Assembly (NCBI RefSeq): GCF_013376455.1 | Contig: NZ_CP045504.1 | Span: 2,315,001 to 2,379,000, forward strand | DNA from: Desulfolutivibrio sulfodismutans DSM 3696 | GTDB lineage: Bacteria > Desulfobacterota > Desulfovibrionia > Desulfovibrionales > Desulfovibrionaceae | Direction of reading: 5' to 3' | DNA: 64,000 nucleotides | Shown: one piece after another, positions 1 through 8,619 of the stretch | How the letters are laid out: the number at the start of each line of letters is the position of its first letter | How positions within the stretch are numbered: position 1 is the stretch's first letter | Notes under the pieces: generated by a model | Databases searched by the model: none | What the model was told of the DNA's origin: nothing | Seen by the model: the letters and a program-made list of their open reading frames with translations, nothing else | Program-made: the position numbers and the translations under genes

Positions 1-563
1 ATGCGGCCCTGGCCCTGGCCCTGCCCCTGGTCTTCGCCGGGGAGGACCGGGTGCGCTCCGTGGCCAACCTGGCGGCGCTTGCGACCCTGCCGTGCATCCC
101 GCTGCTGTTTCTCCTGGGCGTGCGAAGCCCGCTGGCGGTCCAGGCCCTGGGCCTTCCCCGGGCCTTTCGGATCCACAAGGCCCTGGGGCTGGCCTTTCCG
201 GCCCTGCTGACGCTCCACGCCGGGCTCCATGTGTACCGCTTCGCCAAAGCCATGGGACTTTCATATCCCCTGGCCGCCCTGGCCGTCCCCAACACCTGGG
301 AGATGGTTTTGGGTAAGGCGGCCCTGGCGCTGTTTTTTGTGGCCTGGGGCGCGGCGTGGCTTGGAACCTCGGGACGCCTTCCCCGCCGCATCTGGCGGCC
401 CGCGCATCTGGCGGCGTACCTTGCCGCGCCTGCGGCCTTTGTCCACGCCCTGTTCCGGGGGGAGGACATGACCCGGGGCTGGCTCTTTGCGGTCTGGGTC
501 GTGGCCGCCGCCACATGGCTCATGGCCGTGGGCTGGCGGGCCATGCGCTCCCGGTCTGCCTGA
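1..563 (+). CDS. Ferric reductase-like transmembrane protein, 3' part
   Basis: The reading frame is open from the left edge, so the true start lies outside the window. The visible protein is almost entirely hydrophobic, with about five membrane segments. It carries His residues in the spacing seen in ferric-reductase-like or MsrQ-type b-heme membrane domains: IHKALG, LHAGLHVYR, RPAHLAAYL and FVHALF. In that family, pairs of His on neighbouring helices hold heme and pass electrons across the membrane. No FAD or NAD domain follows before the stop, so it is a short, heme-only form. MsrQ-like or a general cytochrome b membrane subunit are both possible. Confidence 0.7.
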   Translation, partial: AALALALPLVFAGEDRVRSVANLAALATLPCIPLLFLLGVRSPLAVQALGLPRAFRIHKALGLAFPALLTLHAGLHVYRFAKAMGLSYPLAALAVPNTWEMVLGKAALALFFVAWGAAWLGTSGRLPRRIWRPAHLAAYLAAPAAFVHALFRGEDMTRGWLFAVWVVAAATWLMAVGWRAMRSRSA

Positions 564-630
564 TGCCGCGTTCTCGAAAGACGGACAGGCGTATTTCCCG
601 CACCCGGCGCCAGCCCGCCAAAGGCCTTTT

Positions 631-798
631 TTAGGGCAAAAACTTCACTTTGATCTCAAGGCCCTCGATGATCAGCCCCACTTCCTCCAGGCGGTTGACC
701 ATGTCCTGGCGCAGGCTGCGCTCCAGAAGATTGACGTCAAGGTCCGCCAGATCCGGGCCTTCCACGGTCGCATCGCCAATAATCTTAACCTCATACAT
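631..798 (-). CDS. Small conserved-looking protein of unknown function (55 aa)
   Basis: A 55-residue protein starting MYEVKIIGDATVEG. The start is supported by an AGGGGA ribosome site 7 bases upstream. A longer frame runs upstream, but that part overlaps the divergent gene at 946 and has shadow-like composition. The protein is soluble, acidic in the middle, and alternates beta-like and helical stretches (DLNLLERSL-like helix, then GLEIKVKF strand). I do not recognise a family. It lies alone between a membrane-protein gene and a divergently transcribed DUF2628 gene. Confidence 0.5.
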   Translation of the reverse strand: MYEVKIIGDATVEGPDLADLDVNLLERSLRQDMVNRLEEVGLIIEGLEIKVKFLP

Positions 799-945
799 GC
801 GATTTCCCCTCTTTTTTGCCTGGTTGCAGCGCATCCGGGAGGCGCGGGAAGGCTCGACCACGACGTGATCATCCCGTCCGCCCCGGGTTGTCCGGTTGCC
901 TGTTTTATGACAGAGAGCAACAAAAAGCACAAAGGAAGGCATGCC

Positions 946-1392
946 ATGGATATCGTCACGGACAGCGAATATACGGCCTTTATCGGCCCGGAGGCGCACA
1001 AGTATCTCCCCAGATTCCGGATGTTCGACGACCTGGCCGGAAACTTCAAGGCCACCTGGAACTGGTCGGCGTTTTTTTTCACCTTCTGGTGGCTGTTGTA
1101 CCGCAAGCTGTATGCCTATGCCGCCCTGGTCTTTGTGCTGTCGTTCGTGCCGTACCTCAACTTCGCCGTCATGATCGCCTCTGGCGCGGTCGGGTATTTC
1201 CTGTGCTACCGCAAGGCCCGCACGGATATCGTCCGGCTCAAACAGGCCTTCCCCGGAATGGATGTCGCCATGCGCTGCGCCGAACTGGGCGGCGTGCATC
1301 GCTTCGTCATCTGGGTGGGCGTCCTGGTCTCCGTCCTGTGCATCCTGGCGGCCCTGACGCTGGGGGTTGTCGGGGCCATGCTGGGGGATTAG
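946..1392 (+). CDS. DUF2628 family small membrane protein
   Basis: 148 residues. The N-terminal 45 residues are soluble (FIGPEAHKYLPRFRMFDDL) and lead into a Trp/Phe-rich membrane segment (NWSAFFFTFWWLLYR). Two further hydrophobic segments follow, the last running to the C-terminus. This order (short cytosolic head, W-rich first helix, YRK loop) is the DUF2628 pattern; the function of that family is unknown. The start is the second of two ATGs 5 bases apart; AAGGAAGG lies just upstream. A strong hairpin terminator follows the stop. Confidence 0.75.
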   Translation: MDIVTDSEYTAFIGPEAHKYLPRFRMFDDLAGNFKATWNWSAFFFTFWWLLYRKLYAYAALVFVLSFVPYLNFAVMIASGAVGYFLCYRKARTDIVRLKQAFPGMDVAMRCAELGGVHRFVIWVGVLVSVLCILAALTLGVVGAMLGD

Positions 1393-1424
1393 CCTTTCAC
1401 CGCCTGTTCCCGCATCTTTGCATC

Positions 1425-1459
1425 AAAGGCCGCCCCACGCCTCCCCGGGGCGGCCTTTT
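1425..1459 (+). terminator. Rho-independent terminator after the DUF2628 gene
   Basis: The stem AAAGGCCGCCCC pairs with GGGGCGGCCTTTT across a loop of about 10 bases, and the second arm ends in TTTT. It lies 32 bases after the stop. Confidence 0.75.
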
Positions 1460-1663
1460 CTCTTCGGATCGATTCTTGCTTCATTCACCTGTACCGGCGT
1501 GACGCCGCAGCCCCAATGCCGCCATATCCGGCCAGGGGAAACGGTTTGTGACCTGCTTTCGGGAAACGGACAGGGCTCACGGCGTGCTGGAATGACGTCG
1601 CATTGATGCTATTTCATAATTTCTGCACCCGCCCCGCCGAATGCGACGCCGGGCGGCCTGACG

Positions 1664-2137
1664 ATGAATGAGACCGACACCCAAGGATGCCCGAAAATGG
1701 ACAACGACATGGACAGGGCGGACATACGCGATGCGAGGACTTGCCGCTATCGGGTGCTTCTGGCCGAGGACTGTGAAAGCTCTCGGCTGGCCATGGAAAT
1801 GTGCCTACGCCATGCCGGATGCGAACCCCACGGGGCCCGCAACGGCCGCCAGGCCCTGGAATTTTTTGTTTCAAGCCCGTTCGACATGGTGCTCATGGAT
1901 CTGGAGATGCCGGACATGGACGGCCACGAGGTCACGGCCTGCATCCGGGCCATGGAACGCGAACGCCGTCTGCCGCCGACCCCGATCATCGCCCTGACCG
2001 CCCACGACGATCCCGCCCACCGGGAGACGTGCCGCCAAAACGGGTTTGACGGCTACATGGTCAAGCCCGCCACCACGGACGCCATCCGCCGCATGGTGGC
2101 GGCCCTGTGCCGACCGTCCGGCACGACCGCCTCGTAA
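1664..2137 (+). CDS. Stand-alone response-regulator receiver protein
   Basis: 157 residues forming one receiver domain after a 28-residue leader. Acidic pocket residues are E35 and D36 (LLAED), the phospho-acceptor is D79 (VLMDLEMPDMDG), the switch Thr is T112 (ALTAH) and the conserved Lys is K134 (MVKPA). There is no output domain, so it probably acts by protein-protein contact, as CheY-like or phosphorelay receivers do. No cognate kinase adjoins it. The start could also be the in-frame ATG at 1697, because no clear ribosome site precedes 1664. Confidence 0.85.
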   Translation: MNETDTQGCPKMDNDMDRADIRDARTCRYRVLLAEDCESSRLAMEMCLRHAGCEPHGARNGRQALEFFVSSPFDMVLMDLEMPDMDGHEVTACIRAMERERRLPPTPIIALTAHDDPAHRETCRQNGFDGYMVKPATTDAIRRMVAALCRPSGTTAS

Positions 2138-2370
2138 CGCATCCCTGAAACAGACACCGGGGGTCAAGAAAACATCACTTGCGCGAATTGTGGGAATTCC
2201 TGCCCGCAGACGCCAGCCTTCACAAACCGCCATGCGCGGCCATCCTCCTGCAACGTTTCCGGCTTTGGGCCACGGGCCGCCCGGCGCGTCCCCCTCTTGC
2301 GCGCTGATCGCATTGCTCCTTCCCGCCCGGGTTGCTAGAGTGGTTTTCATCTCTCTTTCCTGGAGGCCCC

Positions 2371-3873
2371 ATGACCGACAAACCCATCCTGGTGACCGGC
2401 GCCACCGGCTATGTAGGCGGACGCCTGGTTCCCAAGCTCCTGGACGCCGGACGCCGGGTGCGGGCCGTGGGCCGCTCCCTGGACAAGCTGGGGGCCAGGC
2501 CGTGGGCCTTCCATCCCGGGGTGGAGCTCGTGGCCGCCGACCTGTTCGACCTGGCGTCCACCCGGGCGGCGCTTCGCGGCTGCGACACGGCCTATTACCT
2601 GGTGCACTCCATGCGCCCCGGCAAGCACGACTTCGCCGCCGCCGACCGCCATGCCGCCCTGATCATGGCCCGGGCCGCCCGGGAAGAGGGGCTCTCGCGC
2701 ATCATCTACCTGGGGGGACTGGGCGAAGAACGCGAAGACTTGAGCCACCACCTCAAATCCCGCCACGAGGTGGCGCTGATCCTGTCCCACGGCGGCGTCC
2801 CCCTGACCCACCTGCGGGCGGCCATGATCCTGGGCTCGGGCAGCGCCTCCTTCGAACTTCTGCGCTACCTGGGCGACCGCCTGCCGGTCATGCTCACCCC
2901 GGCCTGGGTACGCACCCGCTGCCAGCCCATCGCCATCACCAACGTCCTGGGCTACCTCATGGGCTGCCTGGACGAGCCCCGCACCCAGGGCCGCACCTTC
3001 GACATCGGCGGCCCGGACGTGCTCTCCTACCAGGATCTCTTCCGCATCTACGCCGAGGAGGCGGGGTTGCCGCGCCGCCTGATCATCCCCGTGCCGGTCA
3101 TGACCCCCCGGCTCTCGGGCTACTGGGCGCAACTGGTCACCCCCATCCCGGCCTCCCTGGTCATCCCCCTGGTGGAGGGCCTGCGCAACGAGGTCATCTG
3201 CCAGGACCACGCCATCCGGGACATCATCCCCCAGAATCTGCGCACCTGCCGGGAGACCATCGCCCGGGCCTTGGAAAAAATCCGCCAGAACACGGTGGAG
3301 ACCTGCTGCACCGACGCCGGGTGCGTCGCGCCGCCCGAATGGCTGGCCGTGGGCGACGCCCCCTATGCCGGGGGCACGGTGCTTGAGTGCGGCTACCGGG
3401 CGCGCATCGCCTCGGAACCGGCCGACCTGTGGCGCGCCCTGGCCAAGATCGGCGGGGAAACCGGCTGGTATTACGGCGACATGCTGTGGCGGCTGCGGGG
3501 ATTTCTGGACAAGCTGTTCGGCGGGGTGGGCCTGCGCCGGATGCGCATTTCTCCGGACAACCTGCGGGTGGGCGACCCCTTGGACTTCTGGCGCATCCTG
3601 ACCGTGGAGAAGAACCATCGTCTGATCCTTCTGGCCGAAATGAAGCTTCCCGGCGAGGCGCTTTTGGAATTCCAACTGCTGCGCGTGGGCGACAACCAGA
3701 CCGAACTCACGGCCCATTCCCGGTTCCTGCCCCGGGGCCTGGGCGGGCTTCTCTACTGGTACGCCACCTATCCCCTGCACCAGCTCGTCTTCTCGGGGAT
3801 GCTCTCGGGGTTGGCCCATGCCGCCGGAAAGCCCCTGCTGGGACGTCCCGAACGCTTCACCCCGCTGCGCTGA
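2371..3873 (+). CDS. NAD(P)-binding SDR/YbjT-like protein with C-terminal DUF2867
   Basis: 500 residues. The N-terminal Rossmann fold starts at once with the dinucleotide-binding signature VTGATGYVGGRLV, followed by LVAADLFD and an active-site-like region YYLVHSM; this is an extended, atypical SDR (NmrA/YbjT type). After about residue 330 a DUF2867-like domain follows (ETGWYYGDMLWRLRGFLDKL, later LPGEALLEF), a lipocalin-like fold that often trails such SDRs. The substrate is not known. The start has GGAGG 6 bases upstream. It is a single gene with no obvious operon partner. Confidence 0.8.
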   Translation: MTDKPILVTGATGYVGGRLVPKLLDAGRRVRAVGRSLDKLGARPWAFHPGVELVAADLFDLASTRAALRGCDTAYYLVHSMRPGKHDFAAADRHAALIMARAAREEGLSRIIYLGGLGEEREDLSHHLKSRHEVALILSHGGVPLTHLRAAMILGSGSASFELLRYLGDRLPVMLTPAWVRTRCQPIAITNVLGYLMGCLDEPRTQGRTFDIGGPDVLSYQDLFRIYAEEAGLPRRLIIPVPVMTPRLSGYWAQLVTPIPASLVIPLVEGLRNEVICQDHAIRDIIPQNLRTCRETIARALEKIRQNTVETCCTDAGCVAPPEWLAVGDAPYAGGTVLECGYRARIASEPADLWRALAKIGGETGWYYGDMLWRLRGFLDKLFGGVGLRRMRISPDNLRVGDPLDFWRILTVEKNHRLILLAEMKLPGEALLEFQLLRVGDNQTELTAHSRFLPRGLGGLLYWYATYPLHQLVFSGMLSGLAHAAGKPLLGRPERFTPLR

Positions 3874-4337
3874 GCCGACCCGGGGCTGGCCCGTTGCGGT
3901 CGGCCCCATGCCCCTTTCAAGGATCCGTGGAACAGCCGCCCCGCCCACCTCGGCAAAATCACCGCAGACAGGGCGCAAGACGTCCCGGGCCTGGCCCGGG
4001 ACAGACCGGACGGATTCCTTTGGCAAGCTAACACCACGTGATACTTGGCAAATACAAAATATTTCGGCAAAAACGAACTTCTCTCCGCACAGTCCACAAT
4101 TCGTGGAATCTGAAGCCCTCCCGCCGCCATCCCGCCAAAAGCGGCAAAAGCCATGGCCCTGGCCCTTTTCCGGACGCCTGCTTTTTTGCTGTTCCATGAT
4201 CCGTGGAACGCATGACGGGGATTCCTGTTCCCGGGCGAAGGTCCAGCCAAGAGAGCCCTTCTCCAATACGCTGTTTTTCATGACGTTATCAGACAAACCA
4301 AAACACCGGCGGAGCTTTTTCCGTTCGTTTACGCGAC
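3874..4337. other. Non-coding stretch upstream of the pilin promoter
   Basis: About 460 bases between the SDR gene and the sigma-54-type promoter of the pilin. I see no reading frame with coding character. Around 4030-4110 the sequence turns AT-rich, as is common in upstream activator regions of sigma-54 promoters, but I could not define a repeated binding site. Confidence 0.4.
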
Positions 4338-4354
4338 CCGGCACGGCGGTTGCT
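4338..4354 (+). promoter_or_regulatory. Sigma-54 type (-24/-12) promoter for the Flp pilin
   Basis: CCGGCACGGCGGTTGCT matches the RpoN consensus TGGCACG-N4-TTGCW. The invariant GG (4340-4341) and GC (4352-4353) are separated by exactly 10 bases. It ends about 57 bases before the pilin start, which leaves a normal leader. Known biology: many pilin genes use RpoN. Confidence 0.65.
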
Positions 4355-4410
4355 TTAGGAGAGTCATCCGCAAGGGAAAAATTTCAAAATTCGATAAAAG
4401 GAGAACCGCC

Positions 4411-4578
4411 ATGTTGAACAAGATCATGAACTTCGTGCGTGATGAGGAAGGGGCTTCGGCAGTGGAATACGGACTTCTGGCTTCGCTGATCGCCGCCGTC
4501 ATCGTGCTCGCCGTGACCACTCTGGGCACCACGCTTCGCAGCACCTTCGAGGAAATCAACACCGGCATCGGTGGCTAA
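4411..4578 (+). CDS. flp: Flp/Fap-type pilin
   Basis: 55 residues: MLNKIMNFVRDEEG, then ASAVEYGLL and a 20-residue hydrophobic helix. This is the class IVb Flp prepilin plan: a short positively charged leader, cleavage after G14, and Glu at +5 followed by Tyr (the E-Y pair) in the mature protein. The mature pilin would be about 41 residues, the usual Flp size. AAAAGGAG lies 8 bases before the start. No tad assembly genes lie in the window, so the secretion machine must be encoded elsewhere. Confidence 0.88.
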   Translation: MLNKIMNFVRDEEGASAVEYGLLASLIAAVIVLAVTTLGTTLRSTFEEINTGIGG

Positions 4579-4670
4579 GACAAGAACGGCTCGGACGACC
4601 CGACCGGGGAGGCCCGGGAAACCGGGTGGGAGGATCGTCCGGGCACAGCAAACCCTCCGCGCAGAATACG

Positions 4671-4710
4671 ACGCCGAAAGACCGCCAGGGAGCGGTCTTT
4701 CGGCGTTTTT
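4671..4710 (+). terminator. Rho-independent terminator after the pilin gene
   Basis: A perfect 15-base stem ACGCCGAAAGACCGC / GCGGTCTTTCGGCGT with a 6-base loop and a T5 tail. Its last bases abut the stop of the opposing lipoprotein gene. Confidence 0.85.
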
Positions 4711-4853
4711 CAATGGTTCCGGTGCGAGGTCTGCATCCGTTTGAGGATCTCGGCCTGTTTCGAACCAGGGGAATGGGCCCCGGCGCACCCGAGCATCCCC
4801 GCCACAAAGACCACCGCCAGACTCAACGCCACGATGCGCTTCCAGGGCTTCAT
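4710..4853 (-). CDS. Very small lipoprotein (47 aa)
   Basis: MKPWKRIVALSLAVVFVAG is a typical lipoprotein signal, followed by the lipobox MLGC with Cys at residue 21. The mature peptide is only about 27 residues and is polar and basic. AGGAGG is 7 bases upstream of the ATG. The size and layout are like entericidin-type lipoproteins, but I cannot claim that family. It converges with the pilin gene. Confidence 0.6.
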   Translation of the reverse strand: MKPWKRIVALSLAVVFVAGMLGCAGAHSPGSKQAEILKRMQTSHRNH

Positions 4854-4991
4854 TCCGAATCCTCCTGGGAAACGCCCCGCCGCCTTAAGGATATGAATGC
4901 GGCGCAGGGTGCATTTCCGCCCGTTTTGCCAGCCATACGACATCGCGGCTTTCTTTTCCAGCCTTCTGCCCGCACACCCCGCGCCGCCAGC

Positions 4992-6005
4992 CTAGCGTTT
5001 CCGGCCGGCCACGATGAGGCCGCCGCCCAGGGGAGCGACGGGCTCCTCCACCACGAAGTCCCCGAGCCCCTGGCGGGACATGGCCCCCTCAATCGTCTCC
5101 AGGGGTAAAAAATGCGTGGGATACCCGGCCAGCCGCGTCAAAAGCTCCTGCCCGGCCTCGCTTACCGCATCGCGGCCTCCGGGCGCGAAATGGTGCGACA
5201 CCATCCAGCCCCCGGGCCGAAGCGCCGTCGCCACCGTGCCCACGCTGCGCTCCAGATCCTCGGCCACCCCGTAGAGCACATGCGAGGCCAGGGCCAGGTC
5301 GAAGATGTCCTTGCCCATGGCGTCCGTGCGCAGGTCGAAGGAGACGGCCGTCGCCCGATCCCCGTAGCCGCGCGCCCGGCAACGGGCCTCGGACAAGGGG
5401 GCCACATGGGGCAGATCGAAGATCGTCCCGGTCAGGTTCGGGTTGGCGTCCAGAAGGGCCATGGTGAAATCGCCGTGGTTGCCGCCCACGTCAGCCATGG
5501 TGCGCATGGCCGCAAAGCCCGGCAGCCCCGAAACCAGCCGGATCACCCGCACGAGCGCCCCGCTGCGGGTGTGCGCCGCCGTGCCCTCCATGACATCCTC
5601 CATGGCCCAGGCGGCATCGGCCTCGTGCCGCGACCCGTCCTTTTGACGCAGGGCCGTCAGCAGATCCGCTTCCAGGGGGGCGAAAAAGTGCATGTTCAGG
5701 GCCATGGCCCGGCCCTGAAACAAGGGACGCCCGGGCGCCAGATATTCCGCCGCCGCTGGCGAATTGGCGTATCCCGCGGCTGTTTTTTCCAGAACGCCCC
5801 GGGCGGCCAGCAGGTCGAGCAGGGCCCCCAGGCGATCCGGCAGCGTGCCGGTGGCCGCCGCCAGCTCCCCGGCGGACTTTTCGCCCTGGGCCAACTGGCC
5901 GAAGATGTCCAGGTCTAAAGCGGCCATAAGCCCCTTGGCGAGGGTGGAGGCGTACAAGATCGATTCGATGGGTTCAAACGAGGTGGTGGGTTGCGTAATA
6001 TCCAT
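4992..6005 (-). CDS. SAM-dependent O-methyltransferase (Methyltransf_2 type)
   Basis: 337 residues. An N-terminal winged-helix dimerisation region (IFGQLAQGEKSAGELAAATG, then LLDLLAARGVLEK) is followed by a class I SAM-binding fold with motif I ADVGGNHGDFTMAL near residue 165 and FDLPHVAP for the second acidic contact. This is the plan of acetylserotonin/hydroxyindole-type O-methyltransferases, which methylate small aromatic hydroxyls; the substrate here is unknown. The start has AGGAGA upstream. It lies 57 bases downstream of a MarR gene with the same palindrome in front of both genes, so it is the likely target of that regulator. Confidence 0.8.
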   Translation of the reverse strand: MDITQPTTSFEPIESILYASTLAKGLMAALDLDIFGQLAQGEKSAGELAAATGTLPDRLGALLDLLAARGVLEKTAAGYANSPAAAEYLAPGRPLFQGRAMALNMHFFAPLEADLLTALRQKDGSRHEADAAWAMEDVMEGTAAHTRSGALVRVIRLVSGLPGFAAMRTMADVGGNHGDFTMALLDANPNLTGTIFDLPHVAPLSEARCRARGYGDRATAVSFDLRTDAMGKDIFDLALASHVLYGVAEDLERSVGTVATALRPGGWMVSHHFAPGGRDAVSEAGQELLTRLAGYPTHFLPLETIEGAMSRQGLGDFVVEEPVAPLGGGLIVAGRKR

Positions 6006-6028
6006 GCGCGTCTCCTGTTGGTCACACT

Positions 6029-6043
6029 GTTTAGCCGCTAAAC
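6029..6043. promoter_or_regulatory. MarR-type operator, copy 1 (before the methyltransferase)
   Basis: A perfect inverted repeat GTTTAG-CCG-CTAAAC, 24 bases upstream of the methyltransferase start. The same arms with a different centre occur before the MarR gene and in the scar at 11.5 kb, which makes binding by the neighbouring MarR likely. Confidence 0.7.
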
Positions 6044-6062
6044 CCAACGGGCAAAAAAGGGG

Positions 6063-6512
6063 CTATTCGGGGTAGGCCTCCATCCAGGCCTTCATGCGGC
6101 GACACATCTCCTGGCACACGGCGAAATCCCGATCCGGAAGGCCGCGCAGATAGTCGAGAAAATCCTTGTCGTGGGCCTTGTGAAATTCGAAATGGGCCTG
6201 GCTGACCGCTTTCCCCAATGGGGTCAGGACCACCCGGCCCCGGGGTTCGTCCGGCTCCCGGGCGACCAGGCCCTTGGCGGCCAGGCGCTTGACCATCTGG
6301 GACACCGCCCCCTTGGTGACCCCGCAGGAGGAGGCAAGCCCGGTCACGCCCGCCCCGCCGGAAAGTTCCAAAGCAGAGAGCATGTGCACCTCGGCGGGAT
6401 ACAGGGTCACGTCCAGGCCGAAGTCCACGGGCCGACGCTCAATGCGGGCGAACTTGGTCAGCACCGCGCCAAGGGTCAGAAACAGGGGGGTGACGTCGTC
6501 GAAGTCGCGCAT
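6063..6512 (-). CDS. MarR family transcriptional regulator
   Basis: 149 residues with a MarR winged helix: recognition helix region SSCGVTKGAVSQMVKRLAAKGLV at about residues 62-84 and the wing EPDEPRGRVVLTPLG. Flanking helices would form the dimer interface. The gene runs in the same direction as the methyltransferase downstream. Identical palindromic arms before both genes indicate autoregulation plus control of the methyltransferase. Members of this family usually lose DNA binding when a small aromatic ligand is bound; the ligand here is unknown. Confidence 0.85.
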   Translation of the reverse strand: MRDFDDVTPLFLTLGAVLTKFARIERRPVDFGLDVTLYPAEVHMLSALELSGGAGVTGLASSCGVTKGAVSQMVKRLAAKGLVAREPDEPRGRVVLTPLGKAVSQAHFEFHKAHDKDFLDYLRGLPDRDFAVCQEMCRRMKAWMEAYPE

Positions 6513-6519
6513 GGAAAAT

Positions 6520-6534
6520 GTTTAGCTACTAAAC
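6520..6534. promoter_or_regulatory. MarR-type operator, copy 2 (before the MarR gene)
   Basis: A perfect inverted repeat GTTTAG-CTA-CTAAAC ending 8 bases before the MarR start codon, placed to block transcription or translation initiation of its own gene. Confidence 0.75.
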
Positions 6535-6654
6535 AATGGGGCGTCAAGCGGCGGCTCCCTCACGGCCGGAAAATCCAGGCCGCTCAGAAGGCAACCCGGG
6601 CTGCAGGCCGCCTGGGGCGCAGACTTGGGCTTGTGTTTTTTTGAATGCTGCGTA

Positions 6655-6670
6655 GTATGTTGTAATACAT
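6655..6670. promoter_or_regulatory. Likely autoregulatory operator of the toxin-antitoxin pair
   Basis: GTATGTTGTAATACAT contains the inverted arms GTAT/ATAC and ATGT/ACAT, 15-30 bases before the antitoxin start. Ribbon-helix-helix antitoxins normally bind such palindromes with their toxin. A TTGAAT at 6641 could be the -35 box. Confidence 0.45.
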
Positions 6671-6684
6671 CGTAAGGAGAGGCC

Positions 6685-6927
6685 ATGCAGACGACCATGT
6701 CCCTGCGGCTGTCGGAGGAGTTGGCCGCCAAGCTCGGAGAGCTGGCCCAGGCCATGGGAAGAACCAAGAGTTTTGTGGCCGTGCGGGCGCTTGAGGATTT
6801 TGTAGCCCGGGAGGCGTGGCAGGTGGCGGAAATCCAGCAAGGCATCCGCGAGGCCGAGGCCGGAGATTTCGCCACGGACGAGGACATGCGGGCCTTGGAG
6901 GCGAAGTGGAGCCCCGGTGCGCGTTAG
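6685..6927 (+). CDS. CopG/RHH-type antitoxin
   Basis: 80 residues. The N-terminal ribbon-helix-helix (MQTTMSLRLSEELAAKLGEL, then a turn and SFVAVRALEDFVARE) would bind DNA as a dimer. The acidic C-terminal tail (QGIREAEAGDFATDEDMRAL) is the usual toxin-wrapping segment of ParD/RelB-like antitoxins. AAGGAGAGG precedes the ATG. Its stop overlaps the toxin start by 11 bases, giving coupled translation. Confidence 0.85.
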   Translation: MQTTMSLRLSEELAAKLGELAQAMGRTKSFVAVRALEDFVAREAWQVAEIQQGIREAEAGDFATDEDMRALEAKWSPGAR

Positions 6928-7201
6928 GTGGCTGCGGGCCGCCCGGCGCAATCTCGATGCGGAGTTGGACTATATCGCCCGGGAAGACCGGGATGCGGCG
7001 AGAACGCTGTATGCCCATATCATGGACCGCGTCGCGCTCCTTGGGAAGCATCCCCAGGCGGGACGGCCCGGCCGGGTATTCGGAACCCGGGAACTGGTCA
7101 TCGATCACTATCCCTATATCCTGCCCTACCGTGTGAGCGGGGACTGCGTCGAGATCCTGCGCGTCTTTCACACCAGGCGCAGGCCGCCCGAAGGCTGGTG
7201 A
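6917..7201 (+). CDS. RelE/ParE family toxin
   Basis: 94 residues starting at a GTG inside the antitoxin gene. The pattern is typical of ParE/RelE: RWLRAARRNLDAELDYIARED, then RVALLGKHPQAGRPGRVFGTRELVI and YPYILPYRV followed by EILRVFHTRRRPPEGW. ParE-like members poison gyrase and RelE-like ones cut mRNA on ribosomes. The C-terminal FHTRR..P sits where catalytic or binding residues occur in both, so the target cannot be settled from sequence. Confidence 0.85.
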   Translation: MRVRWLRAARRNLDAELDYIAREDRDAARTLYAHIMDRVALLGKHPQAGRPGRVFGTRELVIDHYPYILPYRVSGDCVEILRVFHTRRRPPEGW

Positions 7202-7470
7202 GGCGTAACGCGGCAATGCCGCGTAGGCGCCGCAACACGAAAAGGCGTCGGGCGGATATGATGGACTCCCGTTGCAGGCCTGACGCGCCGGAGCGGCTGC
7301 GCTGCAGGACGTCCGCCCCGGCGCGGGCCGAATGGATCACGTTGGCTCCCCCCTCTGGCCTGCCGTGGCAAATTCCTCTATGTTTCCCTCCACGTCCTTT
7401 TCAGGACTCCCTTTTCACCGTACCCCGATTGTTTTGCCCGAACCACCCGGATGCATGCCGGAGGAAGGCC

Positions 7471-8499
7471 GTGAGCCCCACGCACGTTGCGCCACCAAGC
7501 GAAATCCTTTTCTTCGAAACCCCGGACGGCAAAACCCAGGTGGACGTCCGCCTGAAGGATCGCATGGCCTGGTTGTCGCAGGCCCAGATGGCCGACCTGT
7601 ACCAGACCAGTCCGCAAAACATTTCCATGCACTTAAAGGCCATTTTTCAGGAAGGGGAGTTGGCTGAAGAGGCAACGTGTAAGGATTTCTTACAAGTTCG
7701 AACCGAGGGAAATCGTTCAATAAATCGTTCGATCCGGCATTATGGCCTGGATGCCGTCCTTGCCGTGGGCTATCGAGTCAATTCCCCCCGGGCCACCCAA
7801 TTCCGCCAATGGGCCACCACCACCCTGCGGGAGTATCTGGTCAAGGGCTTCGTCATGAATGACGCCAAGCTCAAGAACCCAGCATGGGACTATTTCGATG
7901 AACTTCTTGAACGCATCCGTGACATCCGGGCCTCGGAGAAGCGATTTTACCAGAAAATCCGGGATCTTTTCGCCCTCTCGCAGGATTACAAGGACGACCT
8001 GCAAGTATCCCAGTCGTTTTTTGCCGAAGTGCAGAACAAGATGCTGTATGCCGTGACGGGGCATACTGCCGCCGAATTGGTGATAGAACGGGCTGATTCC
8101 GAGCAGCCGAACATGAATCTGAAAAGCTGGGCTGGCCTGAAGGTGCGCAAGGCGGATGTGATCGTCGCCAAAAACTACCTTTTGGAAGCAGAGATCATCG
8201 AATTGAACCGCATCGTTTCCATGTATCTGGACTATGCGGAAGATCGGGTTTCCAGACGACAGCAGCTAACATTGAACGACTGGCGGCAATACATGAACAA
8301 CTTCATCGTGTTCAATGAACGCCCGTTGCTTCAAGGACAGGGGCGGATGGGCCATGAGCAGATGGCCCGGATTGTTCATGCGAGATATGCCGATTTCGAC
8401 CATAAGCGGAAAGGTCAAGAGGCACTTGAGGCGGAGAAAGAGGATATCCGGGCGCTTGAGGCGTTGGAGAAGCAGTTTGTCAGGAGAGAGGATGATTGA
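7471..8499 (+). CDS. RhuM family protein
   Basis: 342 residues matching the RhuM (virulence RhuM) family: an N-terminal part with the HTH-like LSQAQMADLYQTSPQNISMHL, then FLQVRTEGNRSINRSIRHYGLDAVLAVGYRVNS, then a long helical C-terminal half rich in E, K and R. These proteins are scattered on islands; their molecular role is unknown. The start is the GTG at 7471, which has GGAGGAAGG just upstream; the frame is open further upstream but without a better site. Base composition starts to drop here compared with the neighbours. Confidence 0.8.
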   Translation: MSPTHVAPPSEILFFETPDGKTQVDVRLKDRMAWLSQAQMADLYQTSPQNISMHLKAIFQEGELAEEATCKDFLQVRTEGNRSINRSIRHYGLDAVLAVGYRVNSPRATQFRQWATTTLREYLVKGFVMNDAKLKNPAWDYFDELLERIRDIRASEKRFYQKIRDLFALSQDYKDDLQVSQSFFAEVQNKMLYAVTGHTAAELVIERADSEQPNMNLKSWAGLKVRKADVIVAKNYLLEAEIIELNRIVSMYLDYAEDRVSRRQQLTLNDWRQYMNNFIVFNERPLLQGQGRMGHEQMARIVHARYADFDHKRKGQEALEAEKEDIRALEALEKQFVRREDD

Positions 8500-8619
8500 A
8501 TCAGTTCAGTCGAGCGTTGTTCTTGAGACTTGTCTATGGGTGAGATATCCTGCACAAGTTGATAGATGAATTTCCAAGAGAGTACTCGAGGTTTTCGCAT
8601 CACACTCCGAAGGATGGAT

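Noticed and set aside
2347-4344. 665-aa minus-strand open frame across the SDR gene
   Set aside because: Mirror of the SDR coding frame, extended by chance through the non-coding stretch; low-complexity composition.
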